In this document: positions 1-8,091 of the stretch, one piece after another
Layout of the letters: each line of letters opens with the position of its first letter
How positions within the stretch are numbered: position 1 is the stretch's first letter
Assembly: GCF_947486615.1 (NCBI RefSeq)
Contig: NZ_CANKUD010000008.1
Coordinates: forward strand, 124,001 to 188,000
Direction: 5' to 3'
DNA: 64,000 nucleotides
Origin: an uncultured Modestobacter sp.
GTDB taxonomy: Bacteria; Actinomycetota; Actinomycetes; Mycobacteriales; Geodermatophilaceae
Position numbers and translations under genes: made by a program
Notes under the pieces: model-generated
What the model saw: the letters and a program-made list of their open reading frames with translations, nothing else
Told to the model about the DNA's origin: nothing
Database searches by the model: none

Positions 1-1415
1 CCCTCGGCGTCGAGGGAGTACCAGACCGGGAACGGCACGCCGAAGAACCGCTGCCGGCTGATCAGCCAGTCGCCGTTGAGGCCCTCGACCCAGTTCTCGT
101 AGCGGTGCCGCATGTGCTCGGGCACCCACTGGATCTCCCGGCCACGCTCCAGCAGCGCCTCGCGCAGGTCGCCGTCCCGGCCGCCGTTGCGGATGTACCA
201 CTGCCGGGTGGTGACGATCTCCAGCGGGCGCTCGCCCTTCTCGAAGAACTTCACCGGGTGGGTGATCGGCTTGGGGTCACCGACCAGGTCACCGGACTCA
301 CGGAGCAGCTCGACGATCCGCTGCTGCGCGCTGAACGAGGTCTTGCCGGCGAGCTCGGCGTACACGTCGGCGGGCACCCCGGCCGGGGGTTCGGCGACGA
401 ACCGGCCGTCCCAGCCGATGACGGGGCGGGTGGGCAGCTGCAGCTCGCGCCACCAGGTGACGTCGTTGAGGTCGCCGAAGGTGCAGATCATCGCGATGCC
501 CGAGCCCTTGCCCGGTTCGGCCAGCCGGTGCGCGACCACGGGCACCTCGACGCCGAACAGGGGAGTGGTGACCGTCTTCCCGAACAACGGCTGGTAGCGC
601 TCGTCGTCCGGGTGCGCGACCAGCGCGACGCAGGCCGGCAGCAGCTCGGGCCGGGTGGTCTCGATGAAGACCGGGTCGCCGGAAGGGCCGGCGAAGCCGA
701 TCCGGTGGTAGGCGCCGGGTCGCTCCCGGTCCTCCAGCTCGGCCTGGGCGACGGCGGTGCGGAAGGTGACGTCCCAGAGGGTCGGCGCCTCCTGGGCGTA
801 GGCCTCACCGCGGGCCAGGTTGTGCAGGAACATCTTCTGCGCGGTGGCCCGGGAGGACTCCGAGATGGTCCGGTAGACGTTGGTCCAGTCGACCGACAGG
901 CCGACCCGGCGCCACAGCTCCTCGAACGCGGCCTCGTCGACGGCGGTCAGCCGCTCGCACAGCTCGACGAAGTTGCGCCGGGAGATCGGCTGCTGGTCCT
1001 TGCCCGGCTTCTCCGGTGGCTCGAACGAGTCGTCGTAGGGCAGCGAGGGGTCGCAGCGCACCCCGTAGTAGTTCTGCACCCGGCGCTCGGTCGGCAGGCC
1101 GTTGTCGTCCCAGCCCATCGGGTAGAAGACGTGCTTGCCGCGCATCCGCTGGTAGCGGGCGACGATGTCGGTGTGGGTGTAGCTGAACACGTGGCCCACG
1201 TGCAGCGAGCCGCTCGCGGTGGGCGGCGGGGTGTCGATCGCGTAGGTCTGGGCGCGGGGGGCGGACAGCGCGGCGTCGCGGTCGAAGGCGTACGTGTCGC
1301 CCTCGGCCCAGCGGGCCACCCACTTGGCCTCCAGCCCGTCGATCGAGGGCTTCTCGGGTACGCCGCCGGTGCTCCCCGGGGGAGTGCTGTCCAGGGATCG
1401 GGTGTCGGCAACCAT
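1..1415 (-). CDS. valS: Valyl-tRNA synthetase, N-terminal part (cut by window edge)
   Basis: Class I aminoacyl-tRNA synthetase that charges tRNA-Val in the cytoplasm. About 471 N-terminal residues are visible; the rest, including the KMSKS region, lies beyond base 1. The Rossmann-fold signature PPPTASGSLHVGH puts the HIGH-type motif (HVGH) at residues 72-75. The editing (CP1) region follows, including the stretch FIETTRPELLPACVALVAHP. The ATG at 1415 is chosen because it gives a normal N-terminus and because a TAGGAT hexamer lies 7 nt upstream with no Shine-Dalgarno sequence, suggesting a leaderless mRNA. It is divergent from folC with only 19 bp between the start codons. Confidence 0.95.
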   Translation of the reverse strand, partial: MVADTRSLDSTPPGSTGGVPEKPSIDGLEAKWVARWAEGDTYAFDRDAALSAPRAQTYAIDTPPPTASGSLHVGHVFSYTHTDIVARYQRMRGKHVFYPMGWDDNGLPTERRVQNYYGVRCDPSLPYDDSFEPPEKPGKDQQPISRRNFVELCERLTAVDEAAFEELWRRVGLSVDWTNVYRTISESSRATAQKMFLHNLARGEAYAQEAPTLWDVTFRTAVAQAELEDRERPGAYHRIGFAGPSGDPVFIETTRPELLPACVALVAHPDDERYQPLFGKTVTTPLFGVEVPVVAHRLAEPGKGSGIAMICTFGDLNDVTWWRELQLPTRPVIGWDGRFVAEPPAGVPADVYAELAGKTSFSAQQRIVELLRESGDLVGDPKPITHPVKFFEKGERPLEIVTTRQWYIRNGGRDGDLREALLERGREIQWVPEHMRHRYENWVEGLNGDWLISRQRFFGVPFPVWYSLDAE

Positions 1416-1421
1416 GACTGG

Positions 1422-1428
1422 CATCCTA
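1422..1428. promoter_or_regulatory. Overlapping divergent -10 elements of valS and folC
   Basis: On the minus strand TAGGAT (1428-1423) sits 7 nt before the valS ATG. On the plus strand CATCCT (1422-1427) sits 7 nt before the folC ATG. The two hexamers overlap by five bases in a 19-bp intergenic gap. This is inferred from spacing alone; the folC element is the weaker match. Confidence 0.45.
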
Positions 1429-1434
1429 AGAGCG

Positions 1435-2832
1435 ATGAGCACCTCCCTTTCCCGTGACCTGGCCCGGGTCGAGCAGGCGCTCCTGGCGCGCTGGCCGGAG
1501 ACCCGGCTCGAGCCGTCCCTCACCCGCATCTCCGCCCTCGTCGACCTGCTGGGTTCGCCGCACCGCGCCATGCCGGTCGTCCAGGTCACCGGCACCAACG
1601 GCAAGACGACGACGGCGCGCATGATCGACGAGCTGCTGCGCGGCTTCGGCCTGCGGGTCGGTCGGTTCACCAGCCCGCACCTGGAGTCGATGCGCGAGCG
1701 GATCGTGCTCGACGGCGAGCCGCTGCCGGCCGAGCGCTTCGTCGAGGTCTACGACGACATCGCGCCCTACGTGCAGATGGTCGACGCCGGCAGCGACGTC
1801 CCGATGAGCTTCTTCGAGGTGATGGTGGCGATGGCCTACGCCGCCTTCGCCGAGGCGCCGGTCGACGTCGCGGTCATCGAGGTCGGCATGGGCGGCACCT
1901 GGGACGCCACCAACGTCGCCGACGCCCGGGTCGCCGTGGTCACCCCGGTCTCGCTGGACCACGCCGAGTACCTCGGCCCGGACGTCGCCACGATCGCCAC
2001 CGAGAAGGCCGGGATCATCAAGCCGGCGGCCGCGGACGCCGTGCTGCCCGACGGGCGCCCGGACGGCGGCGTCGTCGCGGTGCTGGCCCACCAGCCGGCC
2101 GGCGCGCTGGAGGCGCTGGTGCGGCGGGCGATCGAGGTCGACGCGACCGTGGCCCGCGAGGGCACCGAGTTCGGCGTGCTGGAGCGCCGGGTCGCCGTCG
2201 GCGGCCAGCAGGTGCGGCTGCAGGGCCTGGGCGGGGAGTACGACGAGGTCTACCTGCCGCTGTTCGGCGCGCACCAGGCGCAGAACGCGGCGGTCGCGCT
2301 GGCCGCGGTCGAGGCGTTCCTCGGGGCCGGAGCGGCCACCGGCGTGGTCGCCCAGGACGTCGTCCGGGAGTCCTTCGCCGCCGTGCGGTCGCCCGGCCGG
2401 CTGGAGCGGGTGCGCAGCTCGCCGGCCGTGCTGGTCGACGCCGCGCACAACCCCGCCGGCATGCGGGCCACCGTCGAGGCCGTCCGCGAGTCCTTCGACT
2501 TCACCCGGCTGGTCGGGGTCGTCGGCTGCGTCCAGGGCAAGGACGTCAGCGGCATGCTCGCCGAGCTCGAGCCGCTGTGCGCCGAGCTGGTGGTCACCCA
2601 GAGCAGCTCGCCGCGCGCGATCCCGGCCGACGAGCTGGGCGCGCTCGCGGTCGACGTGTTCGGCGCCGACCGGGTCAGCGTGCACCCGCGGCTCACCGAG
2701 GCCATCGAGTCGGCGATCGAGCTGGCCGAGGCCGGCCCGGACGACGCCCTCGGCGGGTCGGGCGTGCTGGTGACCGGCAGCGTGATCACGGCAGGGGAGG
2801 CCCGCGCCCTGCTGGGCGGGAAGACGCGATGA
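1435..2832 (+). CDS. folC: Folylpolyglutamate synthase / dihydrofolate synthase
   Basis: Mur-ligase-family enzyme that adds glutamate to (dihydro)folate, trapping the cofactor in the cell. 465 residues, a normal length. The ATP-binding loop VTGTNGKTTTARM lies near residues 53-65, and the folate-binding stretch TSPHLESMRERI follows. The C-terminal ligase domain includes VLVDAAHNPAGM. The start at 1435 (MSTSLSRDLARVEQ) is preferred over an in-frame codon further upstream that would run deep into valS on the other strand. Its stop overlaps the DUF4233 gene by 4 bp (ATGA), so the two are probably co-translated, the usual arrangement in actinobacteria. Confidence 0.95.
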   Translation: MSTSLSRDLARVEQALLARWPETRLEPSLTRISALVDLLGSPHRAMPVVQVTGTNGKTTTARMIDELLRGFGLRVGRFTSPHLESMRERIVLDGEPLPAERFVEVYDDIAPYVQMVDAGSDVPMSFFEVMVAMAYAAFAEAPVDVAVIEVGMGGTWDATNVADARVAVVTPVSLDHAEYLGPDVATIATEKAGIIKPAAADAVLPDGRPDGGVVAVLAHQPAGALEALVRRAIEVDATVAREGTEFGVLERRVAVGGQQVRLQGLGGEYDEVYLPLFGAHQAQNAAVALAAVEAFLGAGAATGVVAQDVVRESFAAVRSPGRLERVRSSPAVLVDAAHNPAGMRATVEAVRESFDFTRLVGVVGCVQGKDVSGMLAELEPLCAELVVTQSSSPRAIPADELGALAVDVFGADRVSVHPRLTEAIESAIELAEAGPDDALGGSGVLVTGSVITAGEARALLGGKTR

Positions 2833-3215
2833 CCGCTCCCGACCCGGTGCGCGCCGGGAAGGCCCTGGGCGGCGCGGCGGCGGCGATCCTGCTGCTGGAG
2901 GGGATCGCCGTCCTGTTCGTGCCGCGGGGCATCGCGCAGAGCGGCGACGGGCTGACCGGCTTCCGGCTGGGCTACCTGATCGTGCTGGCGGTGCTGCTGA
3001 TCCTGGCCAGCGGGGTGCAGCGCCGGCCGCAGGGGTTGCTGATCGGCAGCGTGCTGCAGGTGCCGCTGCTGATCACCGGGTTGTTCAGCTCGGCCATGTG
3101 GCTGGTCGGCGGGGTCTTCGTGCTGATCTGGCTCTACCTGCTCCAGGTGCGCAAGGACCTGCTGGGCTCGCCCCTCGGCCCGCCGCCGGCCGCACCCCCG
3201 CCTGCCGCTGAGTGA
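2829..3215 (+). CDS. DUF4233 membrane protein downstream of folC
   Basis: A 128-residue integral membrane protein of unknown function. About four hydrophobic helices are visible, near residues 10-30, 45-62, 72-88 and 90-107, followed by a Pro/Ala-rich cytoplasmic-type tail. It matches the actinobacterial DUF4233 family in size, topology and position directly after folC. The ATGA overlap with folC indicates translational coupling. The link to folate metabolism is positional only. Confidence 0.8.
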   Translation: MTAPDPVRAGKALGGAAAAILLLEGIAVLFVPRGIAQSGDGLTGFRLGYLIVLAVLLILASGVQRRPQGLLIGSVLQVPLLITGLFSSAMWLVGGVFVLIWLYLLQVRKDLLGSPLGPPPAAPPPAAE

Positions 3216-3349
3216 CGGCGGCTCCGCCGGCTCATCCGATCGGGGGGTCCGCGGTGCGCTCGGCTGCACCGGCGGGCGAGGCTTGCCGAACTCCCCAGCA
3301 GTGACGCACGGACGCGTCGCGCGGAGAGCCGAGGGACAGGAGGACGGCG

Positions 3350-3625
3350 ATGAGTGACCACAGCCGCTGCTGCGCCGGACACCACGACGGCAAGCCCAGG
3401 AAGCGCTCAGGCCAGGACGTCGACCCGGCCATCCCGCTGGCGGGGCCGATCAGCACGACGATCGTCTCCTACGCCGCGCGGGTCCGGCACCGGGTGGGCG
3501 AGGACGCCGTGGACCGGCACGCCCGCGAGCTGCACGCCCGGGCCAGCTACGACTGCTGGAACGGGCTCAGCGAGAAGGACCAGGAGCTCTGGCGGCACAT
3601 GGCCCGCCTCGACCTGACCCGCTGA
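3350..3625 (+). CDS. Hypothetical protein, 91 aa
   Basis: A small protein I do not recognise. The N-terminus carries a Cys/His cluster (CCAGHH, residues 7-12), and the rest is charged and probably helical. A strong Shine-Dalgarno sequence (ACAGGAGG) just upstream supports the ATG at 3350, and a bidirectional hairpin follows the stop. The codon pattern is GC-rich at third positions like its neighbours. It sits alone between the folC pair and a convergent HTH/Clp-N operon. The overlapping frames on either strand lack an SD and look like shadows. Confidence 0.65.
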   Translation: MSDHSRCCAGHHDGKPRKRSGQDVDPAIPLAGPISTTIVSYAARVRHRVGEDAVDRHARELHARASYDCWNGLSEKDQELWRHMARLDLTR

Positions 3626-3626
3626 A

Positions 3627-3651
3627 CCACGGCCCCGCGGCGGGGCCGTGG
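3627..3651. terminator. Bidirectional hairpin terminator
   Basis: A perfect 11-bp stem, CCACGGCCCCG (3627-3637) with CGGGGCCGTGG (3641-3651), and a 3-nt loop. It lies between two convergent stop codons and can serve both genes. There is no T-tract. Confidence 0.75.
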
Positions 3652-4188
3652 TCACGCCGCGGAGGCGTCCCCGAGCTGGCCCCGGAGCCGGTCACTGTCG
3701 GTGCCCACCTGCTGGAGCACCCGCACGACCACCGGGTCGCCGACCGTCAGCAGTCCGGCGAGCACCGCCCCGGTGTCGATGGCCCGGGCACGACGGCGCA
3801 GCCTCGAGCGGAGCACGTGCCGCAGTGCCTCCTCCAGGGCGCGCTTGCTGCCGTCGGCGAAGGGGATGTGCCCGGCCGGCTCGCGGCTCCCGCGGTCCAG
3901 GGCACCGGCCCCGAAGGCGGACTCGGCGGCGGCGCGCACCTGGTCGAGGTCGATGCCCACGGCGGCCAGCGCATCGGCGTCCAGCGCACCGTTCGAGCGG
4001 GCCAGGGCCGACTCGACGGATCCGAGGTCGACGCCGGTCGCCCGCAGCACCTGGCCCCCTCTACCGGGGTCGGCGGTCAGGGCCAGCAGGAGGTGCACCG
4101 GCTCGATCCGCGCGGCGTGCAGCCAGCGGGCCTGCACCTGGGCCATGACGACGACCTGGCGGGCCTCTCGGGTGAAACGCTCGAACAC
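3652..4188 (-). CDS. Clp N-terminal-domain protein
   Basis: A 178-residue protein with the fold of the ClpA/ClpC N-terminal substrate/adaptor-binding domain but no AAA+ ATPase module. It begins FERFTREARQVVVMAQVQAR, typical of ClpC N-domains, and continues into a second Clp-N-like repeat (GHIPFADGSKRALEEALRHV, about residues 95-114). The GTG at 4188 lies 1 nt after the stop of the upstream HTH gene, so both are on one transcript. Stand-alone Clp-N proteins may recruit or compete for substrates of the Clp protease; that role is inferred. The stop is inside the base of the shared terminator region. Confidence 0.8.
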   Translation of the reverse strand: MFERFTREARQVVVMAQVQARWLHAARIEPVHLLLALTADPGRGGQVLRATGVDLGSVESALARSNGALDADALAAVGIDLDQVRAAAESAFGAGALDRGSREPAGHIPFADGSKRALEEALRHVLRSRLRRRARAIDTGAVLAGLLTVGDPVVVRVLQQVGTDSDRLRGQLGDASAA

Positions 4189-4189
4189 G

Positions 4190-4411
4190 TCAGCGGTCCC
4201 TTCGCGAGGTTGCGTGCTTCTTGTGGACGGCCTGCCTGCTGACGCCGAGGGCGTCGGCGATCTGCTGCCACGACCAGCCGCGCGCCCGGGCGTTGCCGAC
4301 CTGGAGCACCTCGAGCCGGTCGGCGAGGTCGCGCAGGGCGCGGATGGCGCGCAGCCCGGTGTCCGGGTCGTCGGCCGCGGCGGCGGTGGTGACGTCGGTG
4401 GGAGAGGCCAT
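4190..4411 (-). CDS. Small HTH protein, likely autoregulator of the Clp-N operon
   Basis: 73 residues ending in a helix-turn-helix (SWQQIADALGVSRQAVHKKH, residues 47-66). The first half, RAIRALRDLADRLEVLQVGNAR, is helical and probably dimerises. The ATG at 4411 lies 6 nt from a TACGTT -10, so the mRNA is probably leaderless. Two identical-spacing palindromes cover its own promoter (see the 4415-4458 entry), which suggests negative autoregulation. It is the first gene of a two-gene operon with the Clp-N protein. Confidence 0.8.
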   Translation of the reverse strand: MASPTDVTTAAAADDPDTGLRAIRALRDLADRLEVLQVGNARARGWSWQQIADALGVSRQAVHKKHATSRRDR

Positions 4412-4414
4412 GCC

Positions 4415-4458
4415 GTCAACGTAGGTTGACGGGTGCGGGCTGTCAACCGGAGTTGACA
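4415..4458 (-). promoter_or_regulatory. HTH/Clp-N promoter with two palindromic operators
   Basis: On the minus strand the -35 is a perfect TTGACA (4446-4441), the spacer is exactly 17 bp, and the -10 is TACGTT (4423-4418), 6 nt before the ATG. Two perfect palindromes of the form GTCAAC-N4-GTTGAC lie at 4415-4430 and 4442-4457. Their centres are 27 bp apart, one over the -10 and one over the -35. The second extends to TGTCAAC/GTTGACA. It also lies upstream of ndk, so ndk could be affected. Confidence 0.8.
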
Positions 4459-4483
4459 CGGGTGGTCCCGTACGCTCCCGGCC

Positions 4484-4906
4484 GTGTCTGCACCCACTGC
4501 TGAGCGTTCGCTGGTCCTGGTCAAGCCCGATGGTGTCGCCCGTGGCCTGGTCGGCCAGGTCGTCGCCCGACTGGAGGCCAAGGGCCTGCGCCTGGTCGCC
4601 GCCGAGCTGCGCACCCTGACCACCGAGGTCGCCGAGGAGCACTACGCCGAGCACCGCGAGCGGCCGTTCTTCGGCTCGCTGGTCGAGTTCATCACCAGCG
4701 CACCGCTGCTCGCGCTGGTCGTCGAGGGCCCGCGGGCCATCGAGGCCTTCCGCGCGCTGGCCGGCGCCACCGACCCGGTGAAGGCCGCCCCCGGCACGAT
4801 CCGCGGCGACTTCGCCCTGGAGGTCCAGTCGAACATCGTGCACGGCTCGGACTCGCCCGAGTCCGCCGCGCGCGAGATCGCGCTCTTCTTCCCCCAGCTG
4901 GGCTGA
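4484..4906 (+). CDS. ndk: Nucleoside diphosphate kinase
   Basis: Transfers the gamma-phosphate between nucleoside tri- and diphosphates through a phosphohistidine, balancing NTP pools. 140 residues, close to the usual ~136. It begins [23 protein letters not shown], the standard first strand. The catalytic His is in [12 protein letters not shown], at about residue 120. The GTG at 4484 is supported by a TACGCT hexamer at 4471-4476, 7 nt upstream, with no SD. A 13-bp hairpin terminator follows. Confidence 0.96.
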   Translation: MSAPTAERSLVLVKPDGVARGLVGQVVARLEAKGLRLVAAELRTLTTEVAEEHYAEHRERPFFGSLVEFITSAPLLALVVEGPRAIEAFRALAGATDPVKAAPGTIRGDFALEVQSNIVHGSDSPESAAREIALFFPQLG

Positions 4907-4957
4907 CGCCCCGGCGGTCACGTCGGCGTACCCGGCGCGTCGGCCACCCCGACGCCT

Positions 4958-4989
4958 CCGGCGGCCATGTTCGCCGACATGGCCGCCGG
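4958..4989 (+). terminator. Hairpin terminator after ndk
   Basis: A perfect 13-bp stem, CCGGCGGCCATGT (4958-4970) with ACATGGCCGCCGG (4977-4989), and a 6-nt loop. The TACCCT -10 of the next gene begins 10 nt later. Confidence 0.7.
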
Positions 4990-5014
4990 GGCGGGCGGCT
5001 ACCCTGGGCGGGTC

Positions 5015-7000
5015 ATGACTGTCGAGTCCCTGTACCCCCGTCTCGAGCCGCTGCTCGCCCAGGTGGCGAAGCCGATCCAGTACGTCGGTGGAGAGCTCAA
5101 CGCCCAGATCAAGCCGTGGGACGACGTCGCCGTCCACTGGGCGCTGATGTACCCCGACGCCTATGAGGTCGGGCTGCCCAACCAGGGCCTCATGATCCTG
5201 TACGAGGTGCTCAACGAGCGCCCGGACGCCCTGGCCGAGCGCACCTACGCCGTCTGGCCGGACCTCGCCGGGCTGATGCGCGAGCACGGCGTCGGCCAGT
5301 TCACCGTCGACGCCCACCGCCCGGTGCGCGAGTTCGACCTGCTGGGCGTCAGCTTCGCCACCGAGCTGGGCTACACCAACCTGCTCGAGGCCCTCGACCT
5401 CGCCGGCGTCCCGCTGCACGCGGTCGACCGCGACGAGAGCCACCCGGTGGTCGTCGCCGGCGGGCACGCCGCTTTCAACCCCGAGCCGGTCAGCGACTTC
5501 GTCGACTGTGCCGTGCTCGGCGACGGTGAGCAGGTCGTCGGTGACATCACCGACGTGGTCGCCGCCTGGAAGGAGCAGGGCCGCCCCGGCGGGCGCGTGG
5601 AGCTGCTGGCCCGGCTCGCCCGGGTCGAGGGCGTCTACGTGCCCCGCTTCTACGCCGTCACGTACGGCGCGGACGGCACGATCGCCGAGGTGCTCCGCAC
5701 CCGGGACGACGTCCCGCCGCGGGTCGGCAAGCGAACCGTGATGGACCTCGACGAGTGGCCCTACCCGAAGCAGCCGCTGGTGCCGCTGGCGGAGAGCGTG
5801 CACGAGCGGATGAGCGTGGAGATCTTCCGCGGCTGCACCCGGGGTTGCCGGTTCTGCCAGGCCGGGATGATCACCCGCCCGGTGCGCGAGCGGACGATCA
5901 CCGGCATCGGCTCGATGGTCGACGCCGGGCTCAAGGCCACCGGTTACGAGGAGGTGGGCCTGCTCTCGCTGAGCAGCGCCGACCACTCCGAGATCGGCCA
6001 GCTGGCCAAGGAGCTCGCCGACCGGTACGAGGGCACCAACACCGGCCTCTCGCTCCCGTCCACCCGCGTCGACGCGTTCAACGTGACGCTGGCCAACGAG
6101 CTCTCCCGCAACGGCCGCCGCTCCGGCTTGACCTTCGCCCCCGAGGGCGGCAGCGAGCGGATCCGCCGGGTGATCAACAAGACCGTGTCCAAGGAGGACC
6201 TGGTCCGCACGGTCACCACGGCCTACGCCAACGGCTGGCGGCAGGTGAAGCTCTACTTCATGTGCGGCCTGCCCACCGAGACCGACGAGGACGTGCTGGA
6301 GATCGCCGAGCTGGCGGTCGAGGTCATCCGCGCCGGCCGGGAGGCCAGCGGCAGCAAGGACATCCGCTGCACCGTCTCCATCGGTGGCTTCGTGCCCAAG
6401 CCGCACACCCCGTTCCAGTGGGCCGCGCAGGCGAGTGCGGAGACGATCGACCACCGGCTGCGGATCCTGCGTGAGGCGATCAACGCCGACCGCCGGATCG
6501 GCCGCTCGATCGGACTGCGGTACCACGACGGCAAGCCCGGCGTGATCGAGGGACTGCTGTCCCGCGGCGACCGCCGGGTCGGCCGGGTCATCGAGCGGGT
6601 CTGGCGCGACGGCGGGCACTTCGACGGCTGGAGCGAGCACTTCAGCTTCCAGCGGTGGACGACGGCCGCCGCCGAGGAGCTGGCCGCGTTCGGCCTGGAC
6701 CTGGACTGGTACACCACCCGGGAGCGCACCGAGCACGAGGTGCTGCCCTGGGACCACCTGGACTCCGGGCTGGACAAGGAGTGGCTCTGGGACGACTGGC
6801 AGGACGCGATCAGCGAGGACGAGGTCGGCGACTGCCGCTGGACCGGCTGCTACGACTGCGGTGTCTGCCCGACGATGGGCACCGAGATCCAGATCGGCCC
6901 CACCGGACGCAGCCTGATCCCGCTGTCGGTGGTGGGGGCGCGCCCGCAGGTCGACGTGGACGTCGACGCGGCGGCGACCGACCCCGTCCACACGCACTGA
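5015..7000 (+). CDS. TIGR03960-type B12-binding/radical SAM protein
   Basis: A 661-residue predicted radical-SAM enzyme of the actinobacterial family paired with a TIGR03936 protein. An N-terminal B12-binding-like region precedes the radical-SAM core. The Fe-S cluster motif CTRGCRFC occupies residues 274-281 (C274, C278, C281). A Cys-rich tail (CRWTGCYDCGVCPTMG) near the C-terminus may hold another cluster. The ATG at 5015 is chosen because TACCCT (5000-5005) lies 9 nt upstream; a second in-frame ATG at 4967 falls inside the ndk terminator. Its substrate is unknown. The downstream gene overlaps by one base (TGATG). Confidence 0.85.
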   Translation: MTVESLYPRLEPLLAQVAKPIQYVGGELNAQIKPWDDVAVHWALMYPDAYEVGLPNQGLMILYEVLNERPDALAERTYAVWPDLAGLMREHGVGQFTVDAHRPVREFDLLGVSFATELGYTNLLEALDLAGVPLHAVDRDESHPVVVAGGHAAFNPEPVSDFVDCAVLGDGEQVVGDITDVVAAWKEQGRPGGRVELLARLARVEGVYVPRFYAVTYGADGTIAEVLRTRDDVPPRVGKRTVMDLDEWPYPKQPLVPLAESVHERMSVEIFRGCTRGCRFCQAGMITRPVRERTITGIGSMVDAGLKATGYEEVGLLSLSSADHSEIGQLAKELADRYEGTNTGLSLPSTRVDAFNVTLANELSRNGRRSGLTFAPEGGSERIRRVINKTVSKEDLVRTVTTAYANGWRQVKLYFMCGLPTETDEDVLEIAELAVEVIRAGREASGSKDIRCTVSIGGFVPKPHTPFQWAAQASAETIDHRLRILREAINADRRIGRSIGLRYHDGKPGVIEGLLSRGDRRVGRVIERVWRDGGHFDGWSEHFSFQRWTTAAAEELAAFGLDLDWYTTRERTEHEVLPWDHLDSGLDKEWLWDDWQDAISEDEVGDCRWTGCYDCGVCPTMGTEIQIGPTGRSLIPLSVVGARPQVDVDVDAAATDPVHTH

Positions 7001-7767
7001 TGGCCCGCCAGCCCGACGGGCCCCCGCCGCCGCCCACCGTCCAGAAGCTCCGGCTGCGCTACACCAAGCGCGGGCCGCTGCGGTTCGCCTCGCACCGCGA
7101 CCTGGCGCGGGCGCTGGAGCGGGCGTTGCGCCGCGCCCAGGTGCCGATGGCGTTCTCCGCCGGCTTCAGCCCGCACCCGAAGATCTCCTACATGGGGGCC
7201 GCGCCGACCGGTGCGGCCTCCGAGGCGGAGTACTTCGAGATCGGGCTCTCCCAGCGTCGCGACCCGGAGCAGGTGCGGGCCGCCCTGGACGCCTCGCTCC
7301 CGCCGGGGATCGACGTGCTGGAGTGCGTCGAGGCGGGGGAGGGGACCGGCTCGCTGGCCGACCGGCTCGACGCCACCCGCTGGCGGATCGACCTGCCCGG
7401 GGTGGACGGCGACGAGCTGGCCCGGGCCGTGCAGGCCCTGCTGGCGGCCGAGACGGTGACGGTCACCAAGCGCACCAAGAACGGCACCCGGGACGTCGAC
7501 GCACGGGCCGCGGTGGTCAGCGCAGCCGTGGCCGTGGAGGCAGGTTGTGCCATACTGCACGTGGTCGTACGTCAGCTCACGCCGACAGTGCGACCGGACG
7601 ACGTGATGGCCGCTCTGGCTGCCGTCGCCGACCTGCGCCCGCCGTTGCCCGTGAGGGCCGTGCGTGAGGCGCAGGGCCGGCTCGACGACAGCGGTGACGT
7701 CGCCGATCCGCTCGGACCCGACCGTGCGGTGCGCTCCTGCTGCCAGGAGGAGCGCGCGCAGGTCTGA
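7000..7767 (+). CDS. TIGR03936-family protein, partner of the radical SAM enzyme
   Basis: 255 residues beginning RLRYTKRGPLRFASHRDLARALERALRRAQVPMAFSAGFSPHPKISY (split here only by its length), which is the conserved core of the radical-SAM-linked DUF2344/TIGR03936 family. In other bacteria this domain is fused or adjacent to the TIGR03960 protein. Its start shares the A of the preceding TGA, so it is translationally coupled. The C-terminal third is poorly conserved and charged. The function is unknown; a role next to tRNA or RNA modification has been suggested for the family only by context. Confidence 0.75.
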   Translation: MARQPDGPPPPPTVQKLRLRYTKRGPLRFASHRDLARALERALRRAQVPMAFSAGFSPHPKISYMGAAPTGAASEAEYFEIGLSQRRDPEQVRAALDASLPPGIDVLECVEAGEGTGSLADRLDATRWRIDLPGVDGDELARAVQALLAAETVTVTKRTKNGTRDVDARAAVVSAAVAVEAGCAILHVVVRQLTPTVRPDDVMAALAAVADLRPPLPVRAVREAQGRLDDSGDVADPLGPDRAVRSCCQEERAQV

Positions 7768-7842
7768 TCCAGCGGAGCCGGAGGCCGGGCGCTCGTCGCC
7801 TGCGACACGTCTGCCAGCCGTGGCGCACCTGCACCGCCCTGT

Positions 7843-7911
7843 CTTCGCTCCATCGCAGTCTTGAGCTCCACCGCACTCTTCGCTCCACCGCACCCTTCGA
7901 TCCACTGCACC
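7843..7911 (+). repeat. Four imperfect 17-18 bp tandem repeats in the rne leader
   Basis: The gap 7768-8091 contains no convincing gene. Four head-to-tail copies occur at 7843-7859, 7860-7877, 7878-7894 and 7895-7911, sharing CTTCGCTCCACCGCAC with a few changes. They lie 180-250 nt before the rne start codon, in what is probably its 5' leader or promoter region. Confidence 0.6.
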
Positions 7912-8091
7912 ACCCGCGTACAGCACGCAGCACCACCGGGCCCCAGCCGCACCGGCCGGGGCGCGCACCCAGACTTCGCGGGCCGGGCACAACTGCCGCG
8001 CAGCGGCCGCCCGACCCGCCCAACCCCGTTCCTGCGCGGCCGCCAGTCGGAGACGATCGGCGCCCGGGAACGCACAGGAGGCGAGCCCTTC

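Noticed and set aside
4190-6997. Very long minus-strand ORF opposite the radical SAM gene
   Set aside because: Shadow of the real plus-strand gene; only its last 73 codons (HTH protein) are real.
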